NCBI RefSeq assembly: GCF_030247195.1 | Contig: NC_080671.1 | Location: 301,332,504-301,396,503, forward strand | Source: Topomyia yanbarensis | Lineage: Eukaryota > Arthropoda > Insecta > Diptera > Culicidae | Direction of reading: 5' to 3' | Length of the DNA: 64,000 bases | Shown: piece by piece, positions 63,936-64,000 of the stretch | Layout of the letters: each line of letters begins with the position of its first letter | Position numbering within the stretch: position 1 is the first letter of the stretch | The notes under the pieces: model-generated | What the model saw: only the letters and a program-made list of their open reading frames with translations | Database searches by the model: none | What the model was told of the DNA's origin: nothing | Position numbers and translations under genes: made by a program

Positions 63936-64000
63936 TTTCTCATATAAAGAAAGGCTATGCAATCACTCTAAAAATCGACTTTTTAACCGAGACTCGTTGG
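63936..64000 (+). repeat. widespread interspersed repeat, copy 2, cut by the window edge
   Basis: gcctttctcatataaagaaa, then ggctatgcaatcactc, cgactttttaaccgag: the same order as at 12545-12700. It runs off the end of the window. Confidence 0.6.

Overview
This is a eukaryotic, AT-rich, transposon-dense window that looks like intergenic or intronic DNA of a culicine mosquito, most likely Aedes. That assignment is inference. It rests on the mix of families: a tRNA-headed SINE of the Feilai kind, a mariner-like transposase with DD37E spacing (the ITmD37E family known from mosquitoes), a BEL/Pao polyprotein that begins with a PHD finger, Jockey-, R1-, RTE- and CR1/L2-like LINEs, and many palindromic MITEs. 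There is no bacterial-style gene organisation. The only sequence that looks like a host protein-coding exon is a short one at 60073-60159. A decayed histone H1 gene with an intact histone-type 3' stem-loop lies near 25.5-25.9 kb.

Layout. 0-9 kb: mostly unassigned AT-rich DNA with a TIR element built from reiterated short modules (1030-1861) and a hAT-type MITE with a perfect 8-bp target duplication (8304-8498). 9.2-23.0 kb: a nested stack. A Jockey-like LINE (ORF1 from 9385, endonuclease at 14.0-14.7 kb) is interrupted by an R1-like LINE (9447-11554, 16-bp target duplication) and by a 2-kb TA-flanked inverted-repeat transposon (11987-13976) that itself carries a 198-bp palindrome. A decayed BEL/Pao element (14671-16690) follows, and it is cut by the 5' LTR of a second BEL/Pao element with a 1947-codon open gag-pol frame (16691-23035). 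23-29 kb: a LINE C-terminus, a frameshifted DD37E transposase on the minus strand, the histone H1 pseudogene, and a nearly intact CR1/L2-like LINE with only two in-frame stops.

29-48 kb: mostly gene-empty DNA with SINE copies, a second mariner transposase scrap beside an array of TTCCCGGAAT-like modules, a TAGGGGAA-ended element, a LINE RNase H fragment, several short MITEs, a near-perfect 96-nt hairpin and a large fold-back. 44.9-52.7 kb: two sister hAT-like elements (8-bp duplications). The larger one contains a nested TIR element and an RTE fragment, and it splits the endonuclease frame of another LINE (48.2-53.7 kb). 53.8-57.5 kb: minus-strand LINE and Tc1 remnants, the Tc1 gene being split by a 1.1-kb insertion flanked by a 23-bp direct repeat. 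57.5-64 kb: apparent flank and intron of the candidate host gene, ending in a ~500-bp palindrome.

The elements do not form a pathway. Their nesting gives a relative order of insertion. A recurring theme is non-coding elements whose ends are assembled from a reiterated 10-20 bp word, unrelated in sequence from one element to the next.
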